From assembly GCA_002497905.1 (NCBI GenBank), contig DAFJ01000006.1:1-19359 (forward strand): 19,359 bases of DNA. Reading direction: 5' to 3'. The number at the start of each line of letters is the position of its first letter. The first letter of the stretch is position 1. The notes beneath the pieces were generated by a model. It saw only the letters and a program-made list of their open reading frames with translations, did no database searches and was not told where the DNA came from. This stretch comes from Euryarchaeota archaeon UBA251. GTDB lineage: Archaea > Thermoplasmatota > Poseidoniia > Poseidoniales > Thalassarchaeaceae. This document shows, in pieces, positions 1 through 7,398 of the stretch. The translations under genes and the position numbers were made by a program.

Positions 1-1368
1 ATCCCACCACTTTCCAATCCACCAGTCGTTGTCGCCGGTATTGATGAAATCGTCACGGAAAGAAGAAACACCATTATCCAAGTAATCTCGGAAATCGAAG
101 CCTTCGATATCATTCTCATCCTGCCAAACCTTGTAGCGATTCCAACCATACTTCCAGATTGAAAACGCAATGAACAGACCACTGAACATCAGACCGTAAC
201 CCCAGATGTGATCTTGAACCTCGAGGAATTGTGGGAAAGCCACACCTGTTGATTCGTCCATGAGAATCCAGAGAGCTGCACTAGGTATGCCAAAGAGGAA
301 GAGAGCACCACCAGTGAAACCAACTGCTTGGCTACGATCGACGCCGTGGTCGACGAAGTTTCTCACACATAGTTCGACAGTAGAGATCATCGATGTTAGC
401 GCAGCAAACGAAAGGGCAAGGAAGAACATCGTCACCATAGCAAGTTGGACAATTGGTCCACCAGGCGCTTGAGCGAAAACCTCGGGGAGTACTAGGAAAG
501 TGATTGCGCTAGATCCGCCGCTAACAGCAGATAGAGGATCCTGAACAACTGAGAAAATCGCCATCATGACAGTAAGTCCTGCGATGATGCTGATGCTGTT
601 GTTAGCAAGGCACATTGTCGCTGCATTGAGAGTGGTGTCCTCGTCCTTACGCATGTATACTGCATATGTGATGCACATGCCCATTCCTGCAGAACAGGAC
701 CATGCCGACTGAGATAACCCTGAGATCCAAGTCTCAGGTTGGAAGAGGTATTCCGGTTGAATACTAAACATGTAGACGAAACCATCGAGTGTGCCGTCCT
801 GTGCATCCATGAGGATAGAGAGAAACAATGCACTGAATAGTAAGATGAAGAGCGAAATCATCAGGATTACATTCACCTTCTCAATTGCCTTAGCACCACG
901 CCAAATCGCTGCCATAGTTATGGCAACTGCAAGGAATTGGAACACGACAACTTGGCTAGGAGATTGCAAGAATTCATTCCAAACGAGTGTCGTATCTACG
1001 CCCTGTGAAAGCCCGCCGCTAGCAGCCGCTGAGAAATACTTCAGGCACCAGCCTGTTACGACTGCATAGTAGAATCCAATTGCTGTAGATATCCAAGCCG
1101 TCCACAAACCCATCCAAGCAAATCGTTTCCCTGCAAAAATTCGGAATGCCCCCACAGTTCCGGTACGTGCACGCTTTCCAATCGCAAACTCAGCGATGAC
1201 CAAAGGTACAGACCAAACGAAGAGGAAAATAAGCCACGGAACAAGGAATGATCCACCACCATTGGCACCCACCATTCGAGGAAATCTCCAGATGTTGCCC
1301 GTTCCAATCGCTGCACCAATCGTAGCGAAGATGAGGCCCATACGGCCACCGAAGGTGTCTCCTGACAT
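1..1368 (-). CDS. Sodium-dependent transporter, NSS/SNF family (C-terminus cut by window edge)
   Basis: Secondary transporter of the neurotransmitter:sodium symporter family, which in prokaryotes imports amino acids with Na+. Reading the minus strand from the ATG at 1368 gives 456 codons with no stop, so the gene continues left of the window. The family signature is near the N-terminus (GAAIGTGNIWRFP, residues 18-30), in the unwound TM1 that binds Na+ and substrate in LeuT. The TM8 motif AALTSMIS (322-329) keeps the Thr-Ser pair corresponding to the LeuT Na2 site. About 10-11 hydrophobic segments can be read before a charged, Trp-rich tail (from about 405). The ATG lies 2 nt after the stop of the M14 peptidase gene, so the two are surely co-transcribed. 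Import of amino acids released by the peptidase is my inference. The exact substrate cannot be told. Confidence 0.93.
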   Translation of the reverse strand, partial: MSGDTFGGRMGLIFATIGAAIGTGNIWRFPRMVGANGGGSFLVPWLIFLFVWSVPLVIAEFAIGKRARTGTVGAFRIFAGKRFAWMGLWTAWISTAIGFYYAVVTGWCLKYFSAAASGGLSQGVDTTLVWNEFLQSPSQVVVFQFLAVAITMAAIWRGAKAIEKVNVILMISLFILLFSALFLSILMDAQDGTLDGFVYMFSIQPEYLFQPETWISGLSQSAWSCSAGMGMCITYAVYMRKDEDTTLNAATMCLANNSISIIAGLTVMMAIFSVVQDPLSAVSGGSSAITFLVLPEVFAQAPGGPIVQLAMVTMFFLALSFAALTSMISTVELCVRNFVDHGVDRSQAVGFTGGALFLFGIPSAALWILMDESTGVAFPQFLEVQDHIWGYGLMFSGLFIAFSIWKYGWNRYKVWQDENDIEGFDFRDYLDNGVSSFRDDFINTGDNDWWIGKWWD

Positions 1369-1370
1369 AC

Positions 1371-3674
1371 TCACGCCCCCTTCAGTCGATCGATGAGTTC
1401 AGCCTTCCGGCCAGATGTCGGCATACCTCGTTCACTCAATATTACCTTGAGTTCGGCTACTGTCATCCTACCGTAATCCTGAGCTGAATCTACATCCACA
1501 GTTTGCATAGATGATTCTACAATATCGGTCTGGTCAGAAGGATCATCATCATCATCACCTCGATCACGGAACATTTCCCTCAAAGTAAATCCAAGGCCAC
1601 CCCACACAACTGATGCGACCAGAATGAACATCATGACGGCGAGAAGGGTGCTTCCAAATCCTGCGCGATAGGGTAGGTAAAGGACATAGTAATCTCCAGG
1701 TTGCTCCCCTGGAGTAGGGTAATTGATTGGGAAAGCACCATTTGTAGTTCCAAGCATTGCTCTGTAGTGTATCTCACCAACACTCGTCTCAGGGATAGGT
1801 ATGTTAGCAATCACTGTGGTCCCATTAGTTCCATCTAACAATTCGCAACGAATCGTAGTATCATCGAAACCAGCCATCGACCATGGTTGAAGTTCATTCC
1901 ACTCTGTTGGACCGTAGTCATTCTGCACTCTAGTTGGAGTGACTTGACGATACATCACATGACTCAGATTGACATCATTGCTGAGAGGGAAGTTAGGATG
2001 AAGGCATAATTCCACTGGAATATCGCCTTCATCGGGAAGTGTGATATTGGCTGGATTCTGCATCCATTGGATTTCATCCATACCTAATCCGAATACTGCA
2101 CGGAATGCGGGATCATCGGCTACTTCTACCATGTAGAACGTTGGACCCATATTTAGCGCCGCAATATGGTCTATATCATCAGGGTGCTCGTGGAAATTAT
2201 TACCAATCTCCATAGTGAAACAGTACGAATTATGTACGCCATAATGCCAGTCACAGAAATCTCCAGTCGTAGGATAGAGCTCCGATGATTGGATGTTCTC
2301 ATAGTTCGTCATCTCTGCCATCTGATCTCCGTGATATACTAGGAAATCATGATCCGGAGTTTGACAACCAGTACAATGACCCCATGGATAGAGAACAAGA
2401 TTGCTGAATGAATGCCAATTGAAAACCACCTTGAATTCGGATGCTCCGTCCCCATTATCATCATTCATTTCGGTCAAGTCTTGGATGAAAAGAGTTTCAG
2501 GCTCTGAATTTCCACCTGCCCAATCCTCGTCTACCTTTGTATCGCCATCATCATTGTTCCCATCAACTGGATCTTCATTGATTAGGCCGTCACCATCATT
2601 GTCTTCAAATTCAAACGGCCCCGTGTAAACATCATTTTTTGGACCATCAATTCCACCTTGTGGAGTACAAGTTCCGGGTGCTCCAGGCCAAGTACCCTGG
2701 GTTGGGAACCCCCATTCATACTGGTAATTTCGATTCAAATCTACTCCGTCACAATCTTCATCAACACTCTCGAAGAAATCTGGTACAACGTTATCAACAA
2801 AGGTATTGTCACGGAGATTCTTTCTCCATCCACTCTTCGCACAATTCTCCCACGCTGTTTCGCCACAGTATACCTCTCGATCGTATCGGTTACCATCAAC
2901 ATTCAACATAGGAACAAGATAGATTTCTCGAGTATTGACAAGATCGGTTATCCATTGTTCAGAAATGTCCTCATCGACACCATGGTCACCAGGTCCGCAA
3001 GGTGTCCCATCACCATTACTGTCTTGATGTGAGGCATTGAGCGAAAGACAATCACCGTCATCATCGAGTATACCGTCGCCATCATAATCACCATAGGGAT
3101 CTTCATCGATGAGACCATCGCCATCGTTGTCCACGCCAGCCTTTCCGTAATAATGAGCTACCATCTCAAGGAACATCATCGGGACCTCATACGACATCCA
3201 TTCACGGGCATGATGATTGCCCACAAGAAGGACATCCGGTCGATCTTCATAATTACCACAATCTCCAACGAAATCGTTACATTCCCCTCCTTGAGGATTG
3301 GCCGTTATTTTGACCCATGGGCTGCGATGATTGTAGAACCATCCCTCGTATGAATTGGCAGTTGTCGTCTGACCTCTGGCATTTTCGCCGCCATTCAAAC
3401 CTTCATGGAATGTCATGATGTTTCGGTTATTCTGTGAAAGATGTAGCATCCGATCTTTCATTGTAAAGTAAGTGTGATACTCCTTGAACTGGGCTGCATC
3501 GTCACCTCCCCATGGATACACATCATCAATGTAATCCTTAGACCAAATGTCGAGTGGTTCATTGATTTCTACTGGTTCATCTTGGGCTTCAACATTACCA
3601 AATACACCTGCATATGGCATGAGAAGAAACATGAGGAGGACGAGGTGGACTGAAACGCGACGCACGACCGACAT
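1371..3674 (-). CDS. Secreted membrane-anchored M14 zinc carboxypeptidase with C-terminal SAP domain
   Basis: Extracellular metallocarboxypeptidase, 767 aa. An N-terminal signal peptide (about 1-30, ending near VEAQD) precedes an M14 domain (about 60-525). Zinc ligands by analogy to carboxypeptidase A are H155 and E158 in GNHHAREW and H421 in NWHSFSN. R284 (WRKN) and N314-R315 (DLNRN) match substrate-binding residues, Y467 is in the position of Tyr248, and E489 (TMEIGN) is the catalytic glutamate. All key residues are present. Acidic Asp/Asn/Gly-rich inserts at about 181-208, 302-312 and 357-384 resemble calcium-binding thrombospondin type 3 or dockerin-like loops. A mainly beta region (about 540-665) follows, then a membrane helix (about 672-697), an acidic linker, and a SAP-like motif at 736-767. 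This layout puts the SAP domain in the cytoplasm. A GAGGAG sequence 10 nt before the ATG could serve as a ribosome binding site. It is first in an operon with the NSS transporter. Confidence 0.95.
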   Translation of the reverse strand: MSVVRRVSVHLVLLMFLLMPYAGVFGNVEAQDEPVEINEPLDIWSKDYIDDVYPWGGDDAAQFKEYHTYFTMKDRMLHLSQNNRNIMTFHEGLNGGENARGQTTTANSYEGWFYNHRSPWVKITANPQGGECNDFVGDCGNYEDRPDVLLVGNHHAREWMSYEVPMMFLEMVAHYYGKAGVDNDGDGLIDEDPYGDYDGDGILDDDGDCLSLNASHQDSNGDGTPCGPGDHGVDEDISEQWITDLVNTREIYLVPMLNVDGNRYDREVYCGETAWENCAKSGWRKNLRDNTFVDNVVPDFFESVDEDCDGVDLNRNYQYEWGFPTQGTWPGAPGTCTPQGGIDGPKNDVYTGPFEFEDNDGDGLINEDPVDGNNDDGDTKVDEDWAGGNSEPETLFIQDLTEMNDDNGDGASEFKVVFNWHSFSNLVLYPWGHCTGCQTPDHDFLVYHGDQMAEMTNYENIQSSELYPTTGDFCDWHYGVHNSYCFTMEIGNNFHEHPDDIDHIAALNMGPTFYMVEVADDPAFRAVFGLGMDEIQWMQNPANITLPDEGDIPVELCLHPNFPLSNDVNLSHVMYRQVTPTRVQNDYGPTEWNELQPWSMAGFDDTTIRCELLDGTNGTTVIANIPIPETSVGEIHYRAMLGTTNGAFPINYPTPGEQPGDYYVLYLPYRAGFGSTLLAVMMFILVASVVWGGLGFTLREMFRDRGDDDDDPSDQTDIVESSMQTVDVDSAQDYGRMTVAELKVILSERGMPTSGRKAELIDRLKGA

Positions 3675-3688
3675 GGAGATTCATCTCC
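3675..3688 (-). promoter_or_regulatory. Short inverted repeat covering the ribosome binding site of the M14 gene
   Basis: On the minus strand the 14 nt just before the M14 start codon read GGAGATGAATCTCC, a 6-bp perfect inverted repeat with a 2-nt centre. The 5' arm contains the GGAG that would act as the Shine-Dalgarno sequence. It could fold weakly in the mRNA and mask that site, or be an operator. The 2-nt loop makes a stable RNA hairpin doubtful, and a chance match is possible. The rest of the 109-nt divergent spacer to the MscS gene shows no strong TATA box that I would commit to. Confidence 0.3.
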
Positions 3689-3783
3689 TCACAGACGACT
3701 GCACCACTTCAAGCCGACGCACGCATGGTCCTGTAACTCTCTAAGCCGAAAGCGATTCAAAGTATCATGGTCAGAAGAATCGC

Positions 3784-4896
3784 ATGGACCCCCTCGTGCA
3801 GGCGATTCCAGGCTGGGAAAATGACTTCGGAATGGGCTTCAATCAGGGCACATTCGTGATACTCGGGACAACCTTGTTGATTTGTGTAATGATGCGCCTC
3901 TGGCTCAAAGTGATGATATCAAAATCCTTCATGCGATTTGGTATCGAGCAGAAGATTGCTGTCCAAGCTATTCGAGATTCCTCGGGAACCCTCGGTACGG
4001 CTGCAGCAAGCGGATTCCTTGCACTTACTCTGCGAGGAATGGTGGACTCTTCATCCATAGATGGGACCTCAGTCATGTTACCTGAACTCATAGAAACCAT
4101 CTTGCTTCCATTTACGGAACTCGTATTCTATGCGGCCATTGTCATCTGGGCGTTCAGATTGGTACCTGCTGTCTACGCAATAGTCGATCGTTTAGACGGG
4201 GACGGAGACATGGAGGGGACGACAAAGACGTTAATCTCAGCACTTGAAAGTGTAATGCGCTTCGTTATCATCGCCTTCGGAGCGGTACTTATCGCCGGCG
4301 CACTCGGGTTCGATCTCTCAGCCATTCTGGCAGGACTAGGCATCAGTGGAATCGCCCTCGCACTAGCTGCAAAGGATTCCATCTCAAACATGTTCGGTGC
4401 AATCACTGTTCTTCTAGACCGGCCCTTCAAAGTTGGAGATTGGGTTGTAATCGGTAGCAGTGAAGGCGAAGTCATAGAAATCAATCTCCGAACCACCATG
4501 ATTCGCACCTCAATCGATTCAGTCGTTACCTTTCCGAATGCAACCCTAGTCAACACAGCGATTGAAAACTACGGTCTGCGGCGATGGCGTCGTTACCAAC
4601 CCATCCTCCACCTTGATCTCGAAAGCGATCCTGATGCCGTGGAAATCTTCTGCAGTCAAGTCCTCGCGAACATCCAAGGAAACGAAAAGACGACCAAAAA
4701 GGACTCCTCATTCGTCCGAGTAAGATCCCTTGGACCTCAAGCGATTGACATCGCATGTAACCTATACTGGGACACCTCATCCTCAACAGAAGAGCAGGAA
4801 CTCAAGCAGATTTTCCTGCTCAACGTAATGCGGATGGCACAGGGATTGGGGCTCCACTTCTTTGAGCCAAGGGTTCGCAGACAAGTCGAAGGGTGA
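3784..4896 (+). CDS. MscS-family mechanosensitive ion channel
   Basis: Small-conductance mechanosensitive channel of the cytoplasmic membrane, 370 aa, which opens under membrane tension to release solutes on osmotic downshock. Hydrophobic segments lie at about 21-42, 100-130 and 155-176. The Gly/Ala-rich pore helix (about 177-196, SAILAGLGISGIALALAAKD) follows, and then the MscS beta domain with DRPFKVGDWV (212-221), GEVIEINLRTT (228-238) and FPNATLVNTAIENY (250-263). These are the classic MscS signatures. The C-terminal alpha/beta domain ends at about 365. The ATG at 3784 was chosen because it gives a normal short N-terminus. A weak AT-rich element (TTCAAAGTATC, 3756-3766) lies about 23 nt upstream and could be a leaderless promoter. 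The phosphoglycerate mutase start follows 4 nt after the stop, so the two are probably co-transcribed. Confidence 0.95.
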   Translation: MDPLVQAIPGWENDFGMGFNQGTFVILGTTLLICVMMRLWLKVMISKSFMRFGIEQKIAVQAIRDSSGTLGTAAASGFLALTLRGMVDSSSIDGTSVMLPELIETILLPFTELVFYAAIVIWAFRLVPAVYAIVDRLDGDGDMEGTTKTLISALESVMRFVIIAFGAVLIAGALGFDLSAILAGLGISGIALALAAKDSISNMFGAITVLLDRPFKVGDWVVIGSSEGEVIEINLRTTMIRTSIDSVVTFPNATLVNTAIENYGLRRWRRYQPILHLDLESDPDAVEIFCSQVLANIQGNEKTTKKDSSFVRVRSLGPQAIDIACNLYWDTSSSTEEQELKQIFLLNVMRMAQGLGLHFFEPRVRRQVEG

Positions 4897-4900
4897 TCTG

Positions 4901-5506
4901 ATGGCGCTCATGGTTCTACTCCGTCACGGACAATCCGTATGGAATGCTGAGAACCGTTTCACAGGTTGGATTGATGTTGACCTCTCGCCAAAGGGAATTA
5001 TTGAAGCCGAAGCCGCTGGAGATGCACTGGCTGATATCTGCTTCAATGTCGTTCATACCAGCGCGCTGATGCGGGCCCAGCGCACAGCTGCGATTGTAAT
5101 GGAGAGAAACCGAGCATCCAATAATCCTCCAATCCATCGAGATGAACGACTCAATGAGAGACACTACGGTGCCCTCCAAGGTCTAAACAAAGACGATACT
5201 CGGGAGAAGTATGGAGCAGATCAAGTCCACATCTGGCGACGGTCTTTTGATGTCCCTCCACCGGAAGGTGAGAGCTTGGAGATGTGTGCTGAGCGCACTC
5301 TCCCATATCTGCACGAGGTCATCGTTCCCGATCTTGAAGCGGGGTCCACAATACTAGTTGCAGCCCATGGTAATTCACTTCGAAGCATTGTAATGTCTAT
5401 CGAAAATCTGACACCTCAAGAAATCCTCTCTGTAGAAATACCAACAGGTTCGCCAATAATCTACGAATTCGAAGAAGAACGATTTAGCCGGATTATAGAG
5501 CCATGA
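4901..5506 (+). CDS. gpmA: 2,3-bisphosphoglycerate-dependent phosphoglycerate mutase
   Basis: Interconverts 3- and 2-phosphoglycerate in glycolysis and gluconeogenesis in the cytosol. The protein is 201 aa from the ATG at 4901, which places the LLRHG motif at residue 6 as is usual in the family. A longer reading from a TTG at 4862 would overlap the MscS gene and add nothing family-like. Seen directly: R8-H9-G10 with the phosphohistidine H9, FTGWIDVDLS (20-29), NERHYGALQG with the acid/base E86 (85-94), and the second histidine in AAHGNSLR (H156, 154-161). It is short compared with the bacterial enzyme of about 250 aa, in the size range of the compact form. Many archaea use the unrelated cofactor-independent enzyme instead, so a dPGM suggests acquisition from bacteria or its lineage-wide presence in this group. 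Other histidine-phosphatase functions are less likely given the dPGM-specific motifs. Confidence 0.93.
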   Translation: MALMVLLRHGQSVWNAENRFTGWIDVDLSPKGIIEAEAAGDALADICFNVVHTSALMRAQRTAAIVMERNRASNNPPIHRDERLNERHYGALQGLNKDDTREKYGADQVHIWRRSFDVPPPEGESLEMCAERTLPYLHEVIVPDLEAGSTILVAAHGNSLRSIVMSIENLTPQEILSVEIPTGSPIIYEFEEERFSRIIEP

Positions 5507-5518
5507 TTAAGTAGTGAC

Positions 5519-5540
5519 CAATAGGCCAATTGGCTGATTG
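5519..5540. promoter_or_regulatory. Imperfect 22-bp palindrome before the duplicated membrane-protein gene
   Basis: The sequence is CAAT-AG-GCCAATTGGC-TG-ATTG. It has a perfect 10-bp core palindrome (5525-5534) and perfect 4-bp outer arms, separated by two mismatched pairs. It ends 2 nt before the ATG at 5543, where a repressor dimer could block a leaderless start. It could also be a 3' hairpin for the gpmA message. TATA-like sequences lie further upstream (GATTATAG at 5491-5498; GATTAAGTAG at 5505-5514). Confidence 0.4.
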
Positions 5541-5542
5541 TG

Positions 5543-6562
5543 ATGTTCAAAATTGAATCTATGCCTGCGAAAATATGTTTAGGATTCTCAGCACTGATGT
5601 TTTTACTCTACTCTGTTAGTTTCATGTTCTTTGGTGATTGTTATGTTACTGGTGGAGAAGTATGTTTTGCTCCTCTAGACAATGGAATAACAGATTCTAC
5701 TGACCCAGCATATGGGGCTGGTGGACCTGAAACTGCTTTCAATGGAGTCCTATTCTTCGGGATATTCATATCGACAATGTTAATCCTGTTTGAGGGTGCC
5801 AAAGGAAAATGGATAATCATGATTCCATCTTCACTAGGTTTGATTTCAATGACTTTTGGTGTTTGGATGTGGTGGAATGTTGAGAGTATGGCTGGCCCTC
5901 TTCCAAAATATATGTCCATCATCGTGACACTGATTTACATTGGAGGTTATCTCTCATTACGAAATGAGGGAGTTAACGATGGGTTATCTGATTTCAAACC
6001 AGGTTTGAAAGTCAAGGATAAAATTGCAATGATATCTCTGATTATGCTAGTTCTAGCTGGCCTATTTTATTCAATTCGAATGATCTTGACACCTAATGAT
6101 GTCATTGCTGAAGGCTTCCCAGTAGATTATGAGGGCAGTATGGTTCTAGCAGAAGGTTTGGGTCAACCATTGCCAACTCAAGTATCTGTAACGGGTTCAT
6201 TGATTCTAGTGTATACACTCTGGTCAGCATTAGTACTAATGGATGGAGCCTCAGGAAAATGGCCAATTCTACATCCTTCTGCATTTGCTTTTATCACTGC
6301 AACTGTATCAACCTATATCGCTCTCATAGCTGATACTGCCAGAAATGCAAGTGAGGCGAATCAGATGGATGCTTTGACTGGAGGAGCTGTGATGCTACTC
6401 ATCCTAATCAGTTACTTCCGACTAAAGGACGAAGGTATGGAAGATGACATGACGTTCATGGGAGAACCTCAAGAAGACAAGGGTAAATTTGCCAATGGAC
6501 TGCTACTCTTTGCATTAGTCATGGGTGCACTGTTCACAATCAACCATGTATTGTTAGGTTGA
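5543..6562 (+). CDS. Unrecognised multi-spanning membrane protein with internal duplication
   Basis: I do not recognise the family. The 339-aa protein has about nine hydrophobic segments (roughly 10-30, 65-83, 90-111, 121-138, 160-180, 215-233, 240-262, 277-292, 316-335). The two halves repeat each other. EGAKGKW (84-90) lines up with DGASGKW (234-240), each flanked by similar helices. LRNEGVND (139-146) at the end of the first half matches LKDEGMED (294-301) at the end of the second. The loop after the first helix has two cysteines (C33, C41). A GTG at 5540 lies just before the ATG at 5543; I chose the ATG. The gene starts 36 nt after gpmA and is slightly richer in A and T than its neighbours. 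It has no catalytic motif that I can see, so transport, sensing or a structural role all remain open. Confidence 0.7.
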   Translation: MFKIESMPAKICLGFSALMFLLYSVSFMFFGDCYVTGGEVCFAPLDNGITDSTDPAYGAGGPETAFNGVLFFGIFISTMLILFEGAKGKWIIMIPSSLGLISMTFGVWMWWNVESMAGPLPKYMSIIVTLIYIGGYLSLRNEGVNDGLSDFKPGLKVKDKIAMISLIMLVLAGLFYSIRMILTPNDVIAEGFPVDYEGSMVLAEGLGQPLPTQVSVTGSLILVYTLWSALVLMDGASGKWPILHPSAFAFITATVSTYIALIADTARNASEANQMDALTGGAVMLLILISYFRLKDEGMEDDMTFMGEPQEDKGKFANGLLLFALVMGALFTINHVLLG

Positions 6563-6565
6563 TTC

Positions 6566-6579
6566 TGGACATCTGTCCA
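6566..6579 (+). other. Short hairpin in the spacer after the duplicated membrane-protein gene
   Basis: TGGAC-ATCT-GTCCA forms a perfect 5-bp stem with a 4-nt loop (a sixth A-T pair is possible). It starts 4 nt after the stop at 6562 and lies in the 50-nt spacer before the lipoprotein gene. There is no T-rich tail, so it is not a clear terminator. It could be an mRNA 3' end or processing signal. Confidence 0.25.
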
Positions 6580-6612
6580 ATTATCCACGTGTCTTAAATC
6601 CGGATTTTCATT

Positions 6613-7392
6613 ATGGAGCATGTGACTCGGCTCCAACCAATCCTACTTTGTCTACTATTCATGACCAGTTGCTTGGTTGGCTGTATCTCCGATTCTCAAG
6701 AAGAGGGAGAAATCACTCTGATTGTTCACTTTGAAGAAACCAATGGAACCATCATCGAATCCTACGTAGATGGTAATCTCGACTCAACGACAGGCGTCAC
6801 AATTCGATTTGATTTCTCAAACAGTGCATCTAGACATCAATTAGTGGCGTTCGGCGTAGATATCTCAAACGATGAGACGGATTTAGTAATCCATCCCGAT
6901 GAGGGTTCGATAATCAATGTAGAATTTACAGAACATGGAATCCATGACTTGGTAGCCTATGCAGAGGATGAAAGAGGATATCGAGTCCATCTTCCGATTG
7001 TAATTCGGATGAATCTACGTATGGATTGGACGGATACAGATACCTACAATCCAAGTCCGCTAATAATCGACCCAATTCCTCTGAACGAAGGGACTTCAGC
7101 TGCTTCGATTTTCATCGACTCAACGGTAGAAAATCCAAACTTGATTGAGAATATCGGCGGTGGACGGGACGTGGAAATTACCTGGAGATTGGTAGATCAA
7201 CAAGAGGATGCATGCCAAAACCGTAACGAGGTGGTTAGTGAAGGTGAGACTGTTCGATGGCAAACAATCCACTTCAATACCTTTGAAATTCACGAACTTC
7301 GAGTCGACTATAACGAGGGGCAGGACCTCATTGATGTCCATCAGACGGTGATAATTCAGTATCCCAAACTGGAATCTGTTCCAAATCCATAA
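6613..7392 (+). CDS. Putative secreted lipoprotein of unknown function
   Basis: A 259-aa protein with a hydrophobic N-terminal signal (about 6-22) ending in a lipobox-like LVGC with C24 as the likely lipidated residue, followed by a Ser/Glu-rich stretch. The rest is soluble, acidic and beta-rich, with spacing that suggests one or two immunoglobulin-like beta domains (about 32-130 and 140-250). Membrane anchoring on the outside of the cell is inferred from the lipobox. I see no enzymatic motif and cannot assign a family. It starts 50 nt after the preceding gene. Possible weak promoter elements are AATTATCC (about 30 nt upstream) and CTTAAATC (6593-6600, about 17 nt upstream). The stop is only 6 nt from the stop of the convergent peroxiredoxin-like gene. 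Confidence 0.7.
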   Translation: MEHVTRLQPILLCLLFMTSCLVGCISDSQEEGEITLIVHFEETNGTIIESYVDGNLDSTTGVTIRFDFSNSASRHQLVAFGVDISNDETDLVIHPDEGSIINVEFTEHGIHDLVAYAEDERGYRVHLPIVIRMNLRMDWTDTDTYNPSPLIIDPIPLNEGTSAASIFIDSTVENPNLIENIGGGRDVEITWRLVDQQEDACQNRNEVVSEGETVRWQTIHFNTFEIHELRVDYNEGQDLIDVHQTVIIQYPKLESVPNP

Positions 7393-7398
7393 TACTGA

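Noticed and set aside
2658..3032. 124-codon plus-strand open frame inside the M14 gene
   Set aside because: Antisense shadow of a gene with intact catalytic motifs; no family features of its own.
4173..4556. 127-codon minus-strand open frame inside the MscS gene
   Set aside because: Antisense shadow over the most conserved part of MscS; composition follows the opposite strand.
4862..4900. TTG start that would lengthen the phosphoglycerate mutase by 13 residues
   Set aside because: It overlaps the MscS gene by 35 nt, and the ATG at 4901 gives the normal family N-terminus.
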